DNA from: Candidatus Gastranaerophilales bacterium
GTDB taxonomy: Bacteria; Cyanobacteriota; Vampirovibrionia; Gastranaerophilales; Gastranaerophilaceae
Direction of reading: 5' to 3'
Assembly: GCA_944326675.1 (NCBI GenBank)
Contig: CALVET010000061.1
Span: forward strand, 1 to 44,486
DNA: 44,486 nt
A program made the translations under genes and the position numbers. The notes beneath the pieces were generated by a model that was not told where the DNA came from, ran no database searches, and saw nothing but the letters and a program-made list of their open reading frames with translations. Below, piece by piece: positions 1 through 9,023 of this stretch; position 1 is the first letter of the stretch, and every line of letters starts with the position of its first letter.

Positions 1-557
1 CAATAGGTAATGTTGTGATTAATTATGAAGATATGGTTGCAACATCTGATTCGGCGTATGCACTTTTGGATAAAAAAGGCGATGTACATAATTTAAAACT
101 CTCCTCTAGGGCTGTAATTAAACAAGATAAGAGCATAATCAAAGGTGATGATATCAGATATTCAAAATTAAGACAAGATATTATCGTTAGCGGAAATACA
201 TTATCTGATGTTACTTTTGATAATGGTGACAGAGTAATTATAAATGCAAGAAGTCAGCAATATGACAGAAAAGGAAACACCATGATGGCTTCAGGTGCTG
301 TTCACGTTGATTATGGTGATTATATTGCAGATGGTCCCAAGGCAATAATGCATATAAATCCAAAAACTAATAAACCTGAAAAAATAATTTTTATCGGACG
401 ATCTAAAATTGTTGAAAAGGGTGTTAATTCGGTTGAAGCCGATAAAATTACAATGACAATGCAACCAAGGACATTTGAAGCGATTGGCAATGTAAAAACA
501 AATATTGAGCAAAATTCTACACAAGAAAAAGACAATAAAATGGAGTTTAATTTATAG
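1..557 (+). CDS. LptA/OstA-like LPS transport protein, C-terminal part (5' truncated by window edge)
   Basis: The reading frame is open from base 3 and continues upstream of the window, so the GTG at 15 is probably internal. The visible ~185 residues are short beta-strand-like repeats with recurring G-x-V and D-x-A patterns, such as ASGAVHVDYGDYIADGPKA and EADKITMTMQPRTFEAIGNV. These are typical of the OstA/LptA beta-jellyroll that carries lipopolysaccharide across the periplasm. The gene ends 2 bases before lpxI, in an operon with lpxI and lpxB, which supports a lipid A/LPS role. The family call is good. Whether it is LptA itself or an LptC/LptA hybrid cannot be decided from the fragment. 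Confidence 0.7.
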   Translation, partial: IGNVVINYEDMVATSDSAYALLDKKGDVHNLKLSSRAVIKQDKSIIKGDDIRYSKLRQDIIVSGNTLSDVTFDNGDRVIINARSQQYDRKGNTMMASGAVHVDYGDYIADGPKAIMHINPKTNKPEKIIFIGRSKIVEKGVNSVEADKITMTMQPRTFEAIGNVKTNIEQNSTQEKDNKMEFNL

Positions 558-559
558 AA

Positions 560-1381
560 ATGTCAAATATAATTCTTGAACATAAACAGTGTTTAATTGC
601 AGGAGACGGTCAACTACCTGTCTATATGGCAAAAAGTGCTAAAGAAAACGGCTTCGATGTAATATGTATATCTTTGTCGTCTGATAATTATAAAGATTTA
701 AAAAAATATTGTTCCAAAGTTGTTTCCTATGGTCCGGGGCAGGTTGATTCAATTAAAAAGTTTTTAAAAGATGAAGGTATTAAGCAACTTACTTTTTTGG
801 GCAAAGTTTCCAAGACAATGCTTGTTAAAAGACCGAGACTTGAAAAAACAGCTATTGCGTTATTGAAAGAAATGAAAAAATTAAACGATGACGCTATTAT
901 GTTAAAAATTGTTGAACAATTGGAAAATATTGGTATAACTATTTTAGATCAGACTATTTTTATTAAAAACCTTATGATACAAAAAGGTGTTTTAACTTCA
1001 TTAGCTCCGACTCCTGAGCAAAATGCAGATATTGAATATGGATTTAAAATTGCAAAGCAAATGGGGGGACTTGATATTGGTCAATCTGTTGTAATGAAAG
1101 ACCGTATGATAATGGCTATTGAAGCAATTGAAGGTACAGATAGATGTATTAAAAGGGGTGCTAGGTTAGCCAAAAAGAAAAATGCTATTGTTGTTAAAGT
1201 TTCTAAACCTGCTCAGGATAAAAGATTTGACATTCCGGCTGTTGGTTTAAGAACAATAAAAACAATGAAAAAGTACGGTGCTAATGTGCTTGCGCTTGAA
1301 AGCGGTGAGACAATTATTGTTGACCAGCAGAAAATGATAAATTTTGCAAATAAACACAAAATGGTTATTGTGGCAATATAA
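560..1381 (+). CDS. lpxI: UDP-2,3-diacylglucosamine pyrophosphatase LpxI (DUF1009)
   Basis: This 273-residue protein matches LpxI, which cleaves UDP-2,3-diacylglucosamine to lipid X and UMP in lipid A synthesis in bacteria lacking LpxH. Visible family features are the N-terminal nucleotide-binding-like G-x-G-x-L-P segment (AGDGQLPVYMAK, about residue 14), the central DDAIMLKIVEQLENIGI stretch, and the C-terminal block VVKVSKPAQDKRFDIPAVG (about 212-230). Length is normal. The ATG lies 2 bases after the LptA-like gene, with GGAG about 12 bases upstream. lpxB follows 2 bases downstream, so the product lipid X passes directly to the next enzyme in the operon. Confidence 0.93.
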   Translation: MSNIILEHKQCLIAGDGQLPVYMAKSAKENGFDVICISLSSDNYKDLKKYCSKVVSYGPGQVDSIKKFLKDEGIKQLTFLGKVSKTMLVKRPRLEKTAIALLKEMKKLNDDAIMLKIVEQLENIGITILDQTIFIKNLMIQKGVLTSLAPTPEQNADIEYGFKIAKQMGGLDIGQSVVMKDRMIMAIEAIEGTDRCIKRGARLAKKKNAIVVKVSKPAQDKRFDIPAVGLRTIKTMKKYGANVLALESGETIIVDQQKMINFANKHKMVIVAI

Positions 1382-1383
1382 TT

Positions 1384-2499
1384 ATGAAAAAAGTTTTTAT
1401 AATTACAGGAGAATATTCAGGGGATAAACACGCCTCAGGAGTTGCAAGAGAGCTTAAAAAGTTGTGCCCTTCAGTTGTTATAGAAGGTGTTGGTGAATCC
1501 AACCTTGAAAAAGAGGGTGTTAAACTTTTTTGTAATCATGCAAAAATGGGTAAAGTAGGCTTAACCCCCAAAACAATCTTAAATCATCTTTTTTTGGGTT
1601 TAAAGATAGTTAAATATTTAAAAGAAGAATTTAAACCTGATTTAGTGTTACTTGTTGATTACGGTGCATTTAACCTTCAGATTTCAAAGCAATTGAAAAA
1701 AGCGGGAATAAAGACTTTCTATTTTATTCCTCCTCAAATTTGGGCTTCAAGAAAATATAGATTAAAAACAATCAAAAAAAATATTGATAAAGTATTTACA
1801 ATATTTCCATTTGAAAAAGAATTTTATGAAAGTCAAGGTATAAATTCGGAATTTGTTGGTCATCCTCTTGTGGATGAGCTTCCGAGGTGTGATAATAAAA
1901 ATGAATTTTTTCAAAAACACGGCTTAGATGTTAATAAAAAGCTTGTTAGTGTTTTTCCGGGTTCAAGAATTTTTGAAATTAATTATTTACTGAAAATTTT
2001 CATTAAAGCAGTAAAACTAATTGAAAAATCTAGAAATGATGTACAATTTGTTTTTTCGCATGCTAAAAGTTTATCAGATTATGATTTTAAAATTCCCTAT
2101 AAAGAATTGAAAGACGAAAATTATGAACTTTTAGCATACTCTGATGCTTTAATGCTTGCATCAGGCACGGTTGCTCTTGAGGCTGCAATGTATGAAACAC
2201 CCATGCTTATTGCTTATCGTGGACCTTTATTCTTTTATTTAGTATATCTTTTGGTTAGAAACATCAAAAAGGCTTGTTTGGTTAATATAATAACAAAACA
2301 AGATTATGTTGATGAATTTTTGATGTATGACGCTAAACCTAATAAAATTGCAAATTGTATAAATCAAATTTTGGATGATAACAAAAAAAGACAGCATATT
2401 ATCGAAGGTTGCAAAAAGACAAAGGAACTATTGTCTAGTTCCCATTGTGTGCTAAAAGTTGCACAAAGTATAGAAAGAGAGCTAAAGGAGGCAAAATGA
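1384..2499 (+). CDS. lpxB: lipid-A-disaccharide synthase LpxB
   Basis: LpxB (GT19 family) condenses lipid X with UDP-2,3-diacylglucosamine to form the lipid A disaccharide at the inner membrane. The 371-residue length is usual. The N-terminus reads ITGEYSGDKHASGV (family G-E-x-S-G-D), followed by PQIWASR (about 118-124), FVGHPLVDELP and VSVFPGSRIFEI (about 188-199), all LpxB/glycosyltransferase-B landmarks. The stop is TGA, overlapping the pgsA ATG as ATGA, which implies translational coupling. This TGA is also evidence that TGA is a true stop in this genome. Confidence 0.95.
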   Translation: MKKVFIITGEYSGDKHASGVARELKKLCPSVVIEGVGESNLEKEGVKLFCNHAKMGKVGLTPKTILNHLFLGLKIVKYLKEEFKPDLVLLVDYGAFNLQISKQLKKAGIKTFYFIPPQIWASRKYRLKTIKKNIDKVFTIFPFEKEFYESQGINSEFVGHPLVDELPRCDNKNEFFQKHGLDVNKKLVSVFPGSRIFEINYLLKIFIKAVKLIEKSRNDVQFVFSHAKSLSDYDFKIPYKELKDENYELLAYSDALMLASGTVALEAAMYETPMLIAYRGPLFFYLVYLLVRNIKKACLVNIITKQDYVDEFLMYDAKPNKIANCINQILDDNKKRQHIIEGCKKTKELLSSSHCVLKVAQSIERELKEAK

Positions 2500-3107
2500 A
2501 AAATTTAGCTAATATCATCACTTTATCCAGAATATTTTTTGTTTTTATCGTAGCGGCACTGTTATTTTGCAGGGAATGTGCATATTCATATTATACTGCT
2601 CTAATTTTAACGGCAATCTTGATGTGGTTTGATGGTTTAGACGGTTATGTTGCCCGTAAATTTAATATTTCCTCTCGTTTTGGTGCATTATTGGATATCA
2701 TGGGTGATAGAATAGTGGAAAATGTATTTTGGATTTCTTTTTGCGCTCTAGGTTGGATTAATGCTGCAATTCCGATTATTGTATTAACCAGAGGAATTAT
2801 AACAGACTCATTAAGAACTTTGGCTTTTGAAAAAGGCTATACTGCATTTGGTAAAACTACTATGATGCAGGGTAAAATTGCTAAATTTATTGTTGCGTCA
2901 AATTTTTCAAGATTTACCTATGCCGTTTGTAAAGCAATTGCATTTTTCTTGTTAATTGCAGGAAATATCCCTATAGAATATCAAAATAAAGATATTATTT
3001 TAAATATAGGTTTAATTTGTGCTTATATTTCAGTTGCATTTTGTGTATTAAGAGGTTTACCTGTAGTATTTGAGTCAAAGAGATTTTTTGTTGAAGGCAA
3101 TAATTAA
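2496..3107 (+). CDS. pgsA: CDP-alcohol phosphatidyltransferase (phosphatidylglycerophosphate synthase-like)
   Basis: The start was set at the ATG at 2496 because AAAGGAGG sits at 2484-2491 and it overlaps the lpxB stop; an upstream extension in the same frame only reads through lpxB. The 203-residue membrane protein carries the CDP-alcohol phosphotransferase signature D-G-x2-D-G-x2-A-R-x8-G-x3-D-x3-D (residues about 45-71, DGLDGYVARKF followed by FGALLDIMGDR). Several hydrophobic segments flank it. Likely reaction: CDP-diacylglycerol plus glycerol-3-phosphate to PGP. The exact alcohol acceptor cannot be proved from sequence, so PgsA is the likeliest family member rather than certain. Confidence 0.82.
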   Translation: MKNLANIITLSRIFFVFIVAALLFCRECAYSYYTALILTAILMWFDGLDGYVARKFNISSRFGALLDIMGDRIVENVFWISFCALGWINAAIPIIVLTRGIITDSLRTLAFEKGYTAFGKTTMMQGKIAKFIVASNFSRFTYAVCKAIAFFLLIAGNIPIEYQNKDIILNIGLICAYISVAFCVLRGLPVVFESKRFFVEGNN

Positions 3108-3108
3108 T

Positions 3109-3579
3109 ATGAAATCTGATTTTTTAAATATTGTATTATATGAGCCTGAAATTCCTCAAAATACAGGGAATATAGCAAGATTATGCGCTTGTATAGGAGC
3201 TAAATTATATCTTATAGGAAGACTTGGGTTTATATTATCTGATAAATATTTAAAGCGCGCAGGTTTAGATTATTGGGATAAGCTTGAAATTGAACATATA
3301 AATACACTTGATGAACTTATTGAAAAAAATCCTGAATCTGGTTTCTATTATTTTACAACCAAAACTGACAGATTGTATACGTCAATAGCCTATAAAAAAG
3401 GTGATTTTTTGATTTTTGGACCTGAAACAAGAGGAATTCCCGAGGATATATTAAATAAAAACAGTGAATTTTGCCTTACAATTCCTATGAAAAAATGCAC
3501 AAGAAGTTTAAATTTGTCAAATTCGGTTGCTGTTGCTGCTTACGAAGCTGTAAGGCAATTTGGAGTTATTTTGGATTAG
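3109..3579 (+). CDS. trmL: tRNA (cytidine(34)-2'-O)-methyltransferase TrmL
   Basis: A 156-residue SPOUT-class methyltransferase of TrmL size (E. coli 157). It begins LNIVLYEPEIPQNTGNIARL, the family hallmark, and has GPETRGIP (about 103-110) and IPMKKCTRSLNLSNSVAVAAYE (catalytic SAM knot, split about 124-145). TrmL 2'-O-methylates the wobble base of tRNA-Leu isoacceptors. The start is the ATG at 3109, one base after the pgsA stop; the longer in-frame start at 3070 would overlap pgsA and adds residues foreign to the family. It belongs to the same operon as lpxI-lpxB-pgsA. Confidence 0.92.
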   Translation: MKSDFLNIVLYEPEIPQNTGNIARLCACIGAKLYLIGRLGFILSDKYLKRAGLDYWDKLEIEHINTLDELIEKNPESGFYYFTTKTDRLYTSIAYKKGDFLIFGPETRGIPEDILNKNSEFCLTIPMKKCTRSLNLSNSVAVAAYEAVRQFGVILD

Positions 3580-3593
3580 TTTGGAGATAAATT

Positions 3594-4493
3594 ATGCCAC
3601 AACAAAATGCTGATATTCAAGTTTTAGGAAAAGATATAATATTAAATTTACTGCCAAAGAGAGTTCAAAATTCACATAAAGGCACCTATGGACATGTATT
3701 AAATATTGCAGGCTCAACACAATTTAGCGGTGCTGCTTATCTTAGCTCAATATCTTCCCTAAAAGTAGGTGCAGGTTATACAATGCTTGCAAGTTGCAGC
3801 GACGTAGTTAACACCATTGCTTCAATGTGCCCTGACATAACTTTTTTGGATTTAGGTCAATCAAACTACGGAACAATACCTAAAGATGCGCTAAAATACG
3901 TTTCTGCAATGGCAAATTATGATGTTATTTCTATAGGCTGCGGTTTAAATTTAGTTGGTGGTGTAAGTGATTTTATATTAAACTTTATAAAGAAAAATGT
4001 TGAGTCGTATACTCCTATTATTATTGATGCGGATGCAATTAATGCGTTGTCTCAAGCAAACAGTTTTGCTTTTCCTCTAAATTCAATAATTACTCCTCAC
4101 CCTCTCGAATTATCAAGATTATTAGGGGTTGATGTAAAAGAAATTCAGCATAATCGAGCAAAATGGGCTTGGGAAGCAAGCAAAGAGTTTGATTGCATTG
4201 TTTTATTGAAAGGACATGAAACCGTTATTGCAGTTCCAAACGGGAAAATATTTATAAACCACACAGGAAACTCTGCCCTTTCAAAAGCAGGAAGCGGAGA
4301 TGTTTTAACTGGAATGATTGCGGGTTTTTGCGCTCAAGGTCTGCCTGTTGAGTCGGCTGCGTGCTGCGCTGTATTTATTCATGGACTTACAAGTGAAATA
4401 GCTTCAAAAGCAATGAGCGAATATTGTGTACTTGCAAGTGACTTAATTAAATATATTCCTTACGCATTTAAAGCTTTACTGAATCCGAATTAA
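3594..4493 (+). CDS. nnrD: ADP/ATP-dependent NAD(P)H-hydrate dehydratase (NnrD/YjeF C-terminal type)
   Basis: This 299-residue ribokinase-fold protein repairs hydrated NAD(P)H. Visible motifs are the GTYGHVLNIAGS start (about 28-39), IIIDADAINAL (about 143-153), ITPHPLELSRLLG (about 164-176) and KAGSGDVLTGMIAGF (about 230-244), the last being the anion-hole/catalytic Asp motif. The NnrE epimerase half often fused at the N-terminus is absent. GGAG lies about 8 bases before the ATG. Its last 26 bases overlap the convergent glycosidase gene tail to tail. Confidence 0.9.
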   Translation: MPQQNADIQVLGKDIILNLLPKRVQNSHKGTYGHVLNIAGSTQFSGAAYLSSISSLKVGAGYTMLASCSDVVNTIASMCPDITFLDLGQSNYGTIPKDALKYVSAMANYDVISIGCGLNLVGGVSDFILNFIKKNVESYTPIIIDADAINALSQANSFAFPLNSIITPHPLELSRLLGVDVKEIQHNRAKWAWEASKEFDCIVLLKGHETVIAVPNGKIFINHTGNSALSKAGSGDVLTGMIAGFCAQGLPVESAACCAVFIHGLTSEIASKAMSEYCVLASDLIKYIPYAFKALLNPN

Positions 4494-5796
4494 GACTTGA
4501 TAATTGATAATCATCTGGATATATTTCTGAAATTGTAAGTGCATTTGAAACGGCTATTCCTTCATAATTTATTGCAGAATTAACTATTTTGCCTTTTATG
4601 TACATTGCGCTTGAAGAACCGCCGTCAAAATTCATTGCATATTCACAGCCTATGTTTTTCATTAATTTTGCTAATTCATATAGTGTCATACCTACTGAGT
4701 CTTTTTCTCTTCCGTCAATTGTAACTATTATAAATGTACCGTCATTTTTATATCCTACTGCACTCCTTGGGTTTTTCCCCGAAATTGCCTGCAATTTCTG
4801 GGTTTTGTAATCGACATATATCTGTGAATCTTTTACTAAATATGGACCTGCGCCGATTATATGCCTTGCGCCTTTTATGTTGTCAGGAATATTTATTTCA
4901 ACAGATAAATAATTGTTGTTTTTGGCGATTTTTGTAACAACGCTTTTGGGTGCCGAAATTACAAAATCATTTTGTCCGATTTCGATTGGATTAGCGGAAA
5001 TTTTTTTAATTATATTTCCGCTAACCAAAACATTGTAACCGTTTTTGGGTGCATAAGGTGATTTTGCACCCCAAATCGGAGTATATAATAAAGTGTGGGT
5101 TGATAACATTCTCGGTTGATTGATATTATCAATTTGAATTGAAGTATCTTTTGTATAAGCTTTGATGTCAAATGCAATATTATCCATTTTGAAGTATGTT
5201 TTATTGTTTTCTTCAAAAATAGCAATTCCAACTCTATTGTATATAGGACCTGTTAAAACCTCTCCATTAATCATTAATGCACCTAATGGCACTCCTGTCT
5301 GCGGTTTAAAAAATCCTCCGTTTATTGCTATAACTGCACCTTGTTTTTGTGCTATTTTCCTAACGCTTGATTTAGAATTTAATTTACTGCTCGCAATTTG
5401 TGGCTGTATTTTTAAATATGGATTTACATTTGTATTTAATTCTACAATGTTGATTTTGATTGGTTTTTGATTAATATATTTAACTTTTTTGATATGGGCG
5501 ACTCCTTTTGTCGGAAATGATACATAGGAGCCGGCATATTTATTTTTTATATTTGTTTCAAAGTTTTGCTGTAAATATATTTTTTCAGTATCTTGCGCGA
5601 GTTTTACATCTTCGATGTGCCGCGTGTTTGCAAATATTGGTTTTGATATTCCTAAAATTGCTATCAATAAGGTTAAAATGAATAAAAAGATGATGCAGTT
5701 AATTTTGGAATCCTGTTTTTCCTTGTGTGCCAAATATTCGGAAAAATAGGTGCCCTGATAGCTTCGATAATAGTCATCTGTCCCTGAATTCATCAT
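4468..5796 (-). CDS. membrane-anchored phosphodiester glycosidase-domain protein (NAGPA/DUF2233)
   Basis: 442 residues. A hydrophobic segment at about 33-55 (CIIFLFILTLLIAILGISK) forms an N-terminal signal anchor. The outer part is a NAGPA-like phosphodiester glycosidase domain: AINGGFFKPQTGVPLGALM (about 155-175), NPRSAVGYKNDGTFIIVTID (about 343-362) and NFDGGSSSAMYIKG (about 389-402), which holds the family's D-G-G-S-S. The family cleaves sugar phosphodiesters and is often tied to exopolysaccharide or cell-wall glycan. AAGGTG precedes a double ATG start (5796 or 5793). It is convergent with nnrD, overlapping by 26 bases. The substrate is unknown. Confidence 0.82.
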   Translation of the reverse strand: MMNSGTDDYYRSYQGTYFSEYLAHKEKQDSKINCIIFLFILTLLIAILGISKPIFANTRHIEDVKLAQDTEKIYLQQNFETNIKNKYAGSYVSFPTKGVAHIKKVKYINQKPIKINIVELNTNVNPYLKIQPQIASSKLNSKSSVRKIAQKQGAVIAINGGFFKPQTGVPLGALMINGEVLTGPIYNRVGIAIFEENNKTYFKMDNIAFDIKAYTKDTSIQIDNINQPRMLSTHTLLYTPIWGAKSPYAPKNGYNVLVSGNIIKKISANPIEIGQNDFVISAPKSVVTKIAKNNNYLSVEINIPDNIKGARHIIGAGPYLVKDSQIYVDYKTQKLQAISGKNPRSAVGYKNDGTFIIVTIDGREKDSVGMTLYELAKLMKNIGCEYAMNFDGGSSSAMYIKGKIVNSAINYEGIAVSNALTISEIYPDDYQLSSLNSDSVKL

Positions 5797-5921
5797 CTTA
5801 TTTCACCTTAATGTCTTTAGTATGCTCTATATATTTAATTCCACGATTTGAAATTGCCTAAAAGTCTTTAATAGTGTGATTTTTAGACAATTTTTTTAGT
5901 GTAAAAAATACTATATTCAAA

Positions 5922-5940
5922 AAAGCCTTTAAATGGCTTT
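5922..5940 (-). terminator. leftward Rho-independent terminator before the glycosidase gene
   Basis: A 6-bp perfect stem (AAAGCC/GGCTTT) with a 7-base loop is followed on the minus strand by a T-run. It lies between gltX and the glycosidase gene and would stop leftward read-through. Confidence 0.5.
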
Positions 5941-5997
5941 GTATCTTCTTGAGGGCGTAATAAGTGTATAAATTATTATTAAGAATTGTAAAATTGA

Positions 5998-6214
5998 TAT
6001 AATGGAGAGTTTTTTTAGTTATAAATTTTCTAATGTTGGAATTTATATTATATGAGATTATTTTTTGGGAGTATTTAGCAACTGATACAAGATATAAAGA
6101 TTAATATATTTTGTACTTTAATTTAAGTTTACACACACCTACATTTTTCCTAACCTTTCCTTCCTTTCTATGTACCAAGTAGAAATACCTCGCTTTATGC
6201 GAGGATTTTTTTAT
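5998..6214 (+). ncRNA. candidate small RNA: TATAAT box to an orphan rightward terminator
   Basis: The 454-base stretch 5797-6250 has no gene. On the plus strand it holds a perfect TATAAT at 5998-6003 and, 185 bases later, a hairpin CCTCGC-TTTAT-GCGAGG (6188-6204) followed by ATTTTTTTATTT. This is a clear rightward terminator, yet no rightward gene exists nearer than nnrD (ends 4493). A transcript of about 200 nt would explain it. No convincing -35, no small ORF with a ribosome site, and no match to 6S, tmRNA or RNase P that I can see. Low confidence. Confidence 0.3.
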
Positions 6215-6215
6215 T
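6188..6215 (+). terminator. rightward Rho-independent terminator (orphan)
   Basis: The 6-bp stem CCTCGC/GCGAGG has loop TTTAT and is followed by A then seven T. It functions only on the plus strand; the minus-strand side has no T-run. Confidence 0.75.
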
Positions 6216-6243
6216 TAAAAAAAGAGCCTTTAAAAGGCTCTTT
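6215..6243 (-). terminator. gltX terminator
   Basis: Stem AAAGAGCC (6221-6228) pairs with GGCTCTTT (6236-6243). On the minus strand the stem runs into a T-rich tract directly after the gltX stop. Confidence 0.75.
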
Positions 6244-6250
6244 AATTTTA

Positions 6251-7690
6251 TTATATTAGTTTATTCAATCTTTTTAGTATTTCATCTTTACCTAGGATTT
6301 GAATTGTTGCAACCATGTCAGCACCTCTTGTTCTACCTGTTAAGGCGCTTCTTATTGCCCACATAGTTTCTTTTGGTTTAAATCCGTGATTTTCTTTAAA
6401 ATATGTTCTTAATTCAGCCAGTTTATCATGGATATCTTCTTCAGAATTAAAATCATATTTTTCAACATCAGACTTGAATTTTGGAAGAACTAATTTTGCA
6501 ACATCACCTTTTAAGATTTCTTCAACTTCATCATATTTCGGTTCTTCAAAGAAATAGGCTGTATCATTTACAAGATCTTTTAATAATGTTATCGGTTCTC
6601 TTGTAACTTCAATAATATGTTCAAGTTGTTTTCTTGAATATTTATTTAAGTCATACATATTTAAGAATGGGATAGCTAAATCAGTCAGTTTAGAAATATC
6701 CATATGTTTAATATATTGACCGTTCATCCAATTTAATTTTTCATATTCAAAAATTGAATTAGAACTTGATACTTCATTTATTCTAAAATCGGCAGCAATT
6801 TCATCAACATTTTTAATTTCAACACCGTCTGATGGCGCCCATCCTAATAAAGCAACGAAATTTAGCAATGCTTCGGTTAAATATCCTTCTTTAATGAAGT
6901 CAGAAACGGCCGTAGCTCCGTGTCTTTTAGATAATTTGCTTCTGTCGGGTGCTAAAATCATGCCCAAATGACCGAATTTAGGAACAGGAGCACCAAGCGC
7001 TTCATATATAAGAATTTGTTTTGGTGTGTTTGAAATATGGTCTTCACCTCTAATTACGTGAGAAATTTTCATTAACATATCATCAATTACAACCGCAAAA
7101 TTATATGTGGGTGTTCCGTTTGATTTCATGATTGCAAAATCGCCGATTAAACCTGTATCAAATTTTAGCTCACCCTTTACAAGATCATTAAAAATGAGTT
7201 CTTTTGCTTCAACTTTAAATCTTATTGAAGGTTTAATTCCTTTTGCTTTCAGTTCGTCTTTTTGTTCTTTTGTTAAATTAAGACATTTTCTTGAATATTT
7301 ATAGGGAATTTTCTTTTCCGCTGCTATGCGGTGCTCTTCTTCTAAATCTTCATTTGAACAGAAACATTCATACGCATAACCCTTATCAATTAACATTTGA
7401 GCGTATTTTGGGTAGATATCAAATCTTTCTGATTGTTTATATGGACCATAAGGACCGCCTACATAAGGACATTCATCCAAATTTAAATCAAGGGCCTTTA
7501 ATGAATCAAAAATATTTTGTTTGTAGGCTTCAGATGATCTGTCTAAATCTGTATCTTCAATTCTTAAAACATATTTTCCACCTGTTTTTTTTGCAAATAA
7601 ATAATTAAAAAGAGCAGTTCTTGCTGTACCTATGTGCAAATTTCCCGAAGGAGAGGGGGCAATTCTTACCCTAATATTTTCTTCACTCAT
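6251..7690 (-). CDS. gltX: glutamate--tRNA ligase
   Basis: A class I aminoacyl-tRNA synthetase of 479 residues, the usual length. It has the Rossmann HIGH-type motif RIAPSPSGNLHIGTART (residues 9-25, HIGT at 19-22), LRIEDTDLDRS, and the KMSKS-type loop SKLSKRHGA (251-259). The anticodon-binding helical domain fills the C-terminal third. It charges tRNA-Glu; in lineages without GlnRS the enzyme is non-discriminating and also charges tRNA-Gln, which cannot be judged here. GAGGAA lies about 7 bases before the ATG. It is divergent from hom. Confidence 0.96.
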   Translation of the reverse strand: MSEENIRVRIAPSPSGNLHIGTARTALFNYLFAKKTGGKYVLRIEDTDLDRSSEAYKQNIFDSLKALDLNLDECPYVGGPYGPYKQSERFDIYPKYAQMLIDKGYAYECFCSNEDLEEEHRIAAEKKIPYKYSRKCLNLTKEQKDELKAKGIKPSIRFKVEAKELIFNDLVKGELKFDTGLIGDFAIMKSNGTPTYNFAVVIDDMLMKISHVIRGEDHISNTPKQILIYEALGAPVPKFGHLGMILAPDRSKLSKRHGATAVSDFIKEGYLTEALLNFVALLGWAPSDGVEIKNVDEIAADFRINEVSSSNSIFEYEKLNWMNGQYIKHMDISKLTDLAIPFLNMYDLNKYSRKQLEHIIEVTREPITLLKDLVNDTAYFFEEPKYDEVEEILKGDVAKLVLPKFKSDVEKYDFNSEEDIHDKLAELRTYFKENHGFKPKETMWAIRSALTGRTRGADMVATIQILGKDEILKRLNKLI

Positions 7691-7726
7691 CTTTTATTCC
7701 TCATAAAATATTCTTTACGGAATAAT

Positions 7727-7756
7727 CTTACAACAAAAATAAATTTATGTTATTAT
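7727..7756 (+). promoter_or_regulatory. predicted leaderless promoter of hom
   Basis: CTTACA (7727-7732, 4/6 to TTGACA), 18-base spacer, TATTAT (7751-7756), then 6 bases to the hom ATG. There is no Shine-Dalgarno. The predicted start of transcription is at or beside the ATG. Confidence 0.5.
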
Positions 7757-7762
7757 TTTCGT

Positions 7763-9022
7763 ATGGAAAATAAGTTAAAAATCGGAATAATCGGTCTTGG
7801 TACCGTAGGATGCGGAGTAGTCAAGGTATTGTCGCGTTTTGATGATATCGAAGTGGCTGCTGTTGCAGTTAAAAATATCAACAAAAAGCGTGAGGTCGAA
7901 GTAAAAAAAATCACAACTGACCCTTATGAAATTGCAAAAGATTCTTCTGTTGATATTGTGGTCGAAGTTGCAGGCGGTTTAGCTGTCAAAGATGTGTTAA
8001 TTGAAGCAATAAAAAATAAAAAACATATCGTAACTGCCAATAAAGAGCTTTTAGCAAAGCATGGCGCTGAGTTGTTCGATTTAGCCAAAGAAAACAATGT
8101 TGTAATAATGTATGAAGCTGCTGTTGCAGGCGGTATTCCAATTATTCTTCCGATTAAAACCAGCCTGAAGGCTAATGAATTTAATTCTGTTGCAGGTATT
8201 TTAAACGGAACAACAAATTATATTTTAACCAAAATGGAAGAAGATAATCTTTCCTATGATGAATGTCTTTTAAAAGCGCAAAAATTGGGTTACGCCGAAA
8301 CTGATCCTACGGGTGATGTTGAAGGCTATGATGCTATGTATAAAATAGCGATTTTAGCTAATATTGTCTTTAATAAACGAATTGACTATACAAAAATTTA
8401 TAGAGAAGGAATTACAAAAATTTCGGCAGGTGATATTCAAATTGCCAATGAATTAGGCTATAAAATAAAACTTATTGCGCAAGCAAAAAAAGTGGATAAT
8501 TCTGACAATTTAGATATTAGAGTTCATCCTATGCTTGTGGATAAAAATAGGTCGATTTCAGAAATAAAAAATGCAACAAATGCCGTTTTGTTGTCAGGTT
8601 TTCCTGTTGATAAAGTCATGTTTGTCGGCCCCGGAGCAGGGCAATTTCCGACTGCAAGCTCTGTAGTTGGTGATATTTTATCTATAAAAGCTGAATTACA
8701 TACTAATTCTTGTGTTTTACCGATGACAATGTGTAATCATTCAAAATATGCAAATATAATAGATATTGATGATACAAAAAATTCTTATTATTTGCGCATA
8801 AGTGCTAATAATGAGCCGGGTGTAATCGGTAAAATCGGATTAGCATGCGGTGAATTTAAAATTAACCTTTCTTGCATAATTCAAAAAGGAGTAATAGATA
8901 ATCCAAACGCAACAATAATTGTCATAACAGAAAACTGCTATGAAAGAGATATTAACTCCATGATTGAAAAAATTTCAAAAGATAATCATATAAGAGTTGA
9001 AAATAAAATAAGGGTAATGTAG
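7763..9022 (+). CDS. hom: homoserine dehydrogenase with ACT domain
   Basis: The ATG at 7763 was chosen because the protein then begins at the NAD(P) fold ([18 protein letters not shown]); the same frame is open upstream but reads antisense to gltX. It has 419 residues. The Rossmann domain is followed by the catalytic region with [28 protein letters not shown] and [20 protein letters not shown]. The C-terminal ACT domain (about 335-415) starts [18 protein letters not shown], suggesting feedback control by threonine. It reduces aspartate semialdehyde to homoserine. It is one base upstream of thrC, so the pathway genes are coupled. Confidence 0.95.
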   Translation: MENKLKIGIIGLGTVGCGVVKVLSRFDDIEVAAVAVKNINKKREVEVKKITTDPYEIAKDSSVDIVVEVAGGLAVKDVLIEAIKNKKHIVTANKELLAKHGAELFDLAKENNVVIMYEAAVAGGIPIILPIKTSLKANEFNSVAGILNGTTNYILTKMEEDNLSYDECLLKAQKLGYAETDPTGDVEGYDAMYKIAILANIVFNKRIDYTKIYREGITKISAGDIQIANELGYKIKLIAQAKKVDNSDNLDIRVHPMLVDKNRSISEIKNATNAVLLSGFPVDKVMFVGPGAGQFPTASSVVGDILSIKAELHTNSCVLPMTMCNHSKYANIIDIDDTKNSYYLRISANNEPGVIGKIGLACGEFKINLSCIIQKGVIDNPNATIIVITENCYERDINSMIEKISKDNHIRVENKIRVM

Positions 9023-9023
9023 C

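Noticed and set aside
7634-7762. N-terminal extension of homoserine dehydrogenase
   Set aside because: The extension is antisense to gltX and adds residues before the Rossmann fold; the ATG at 7763 fits the family.
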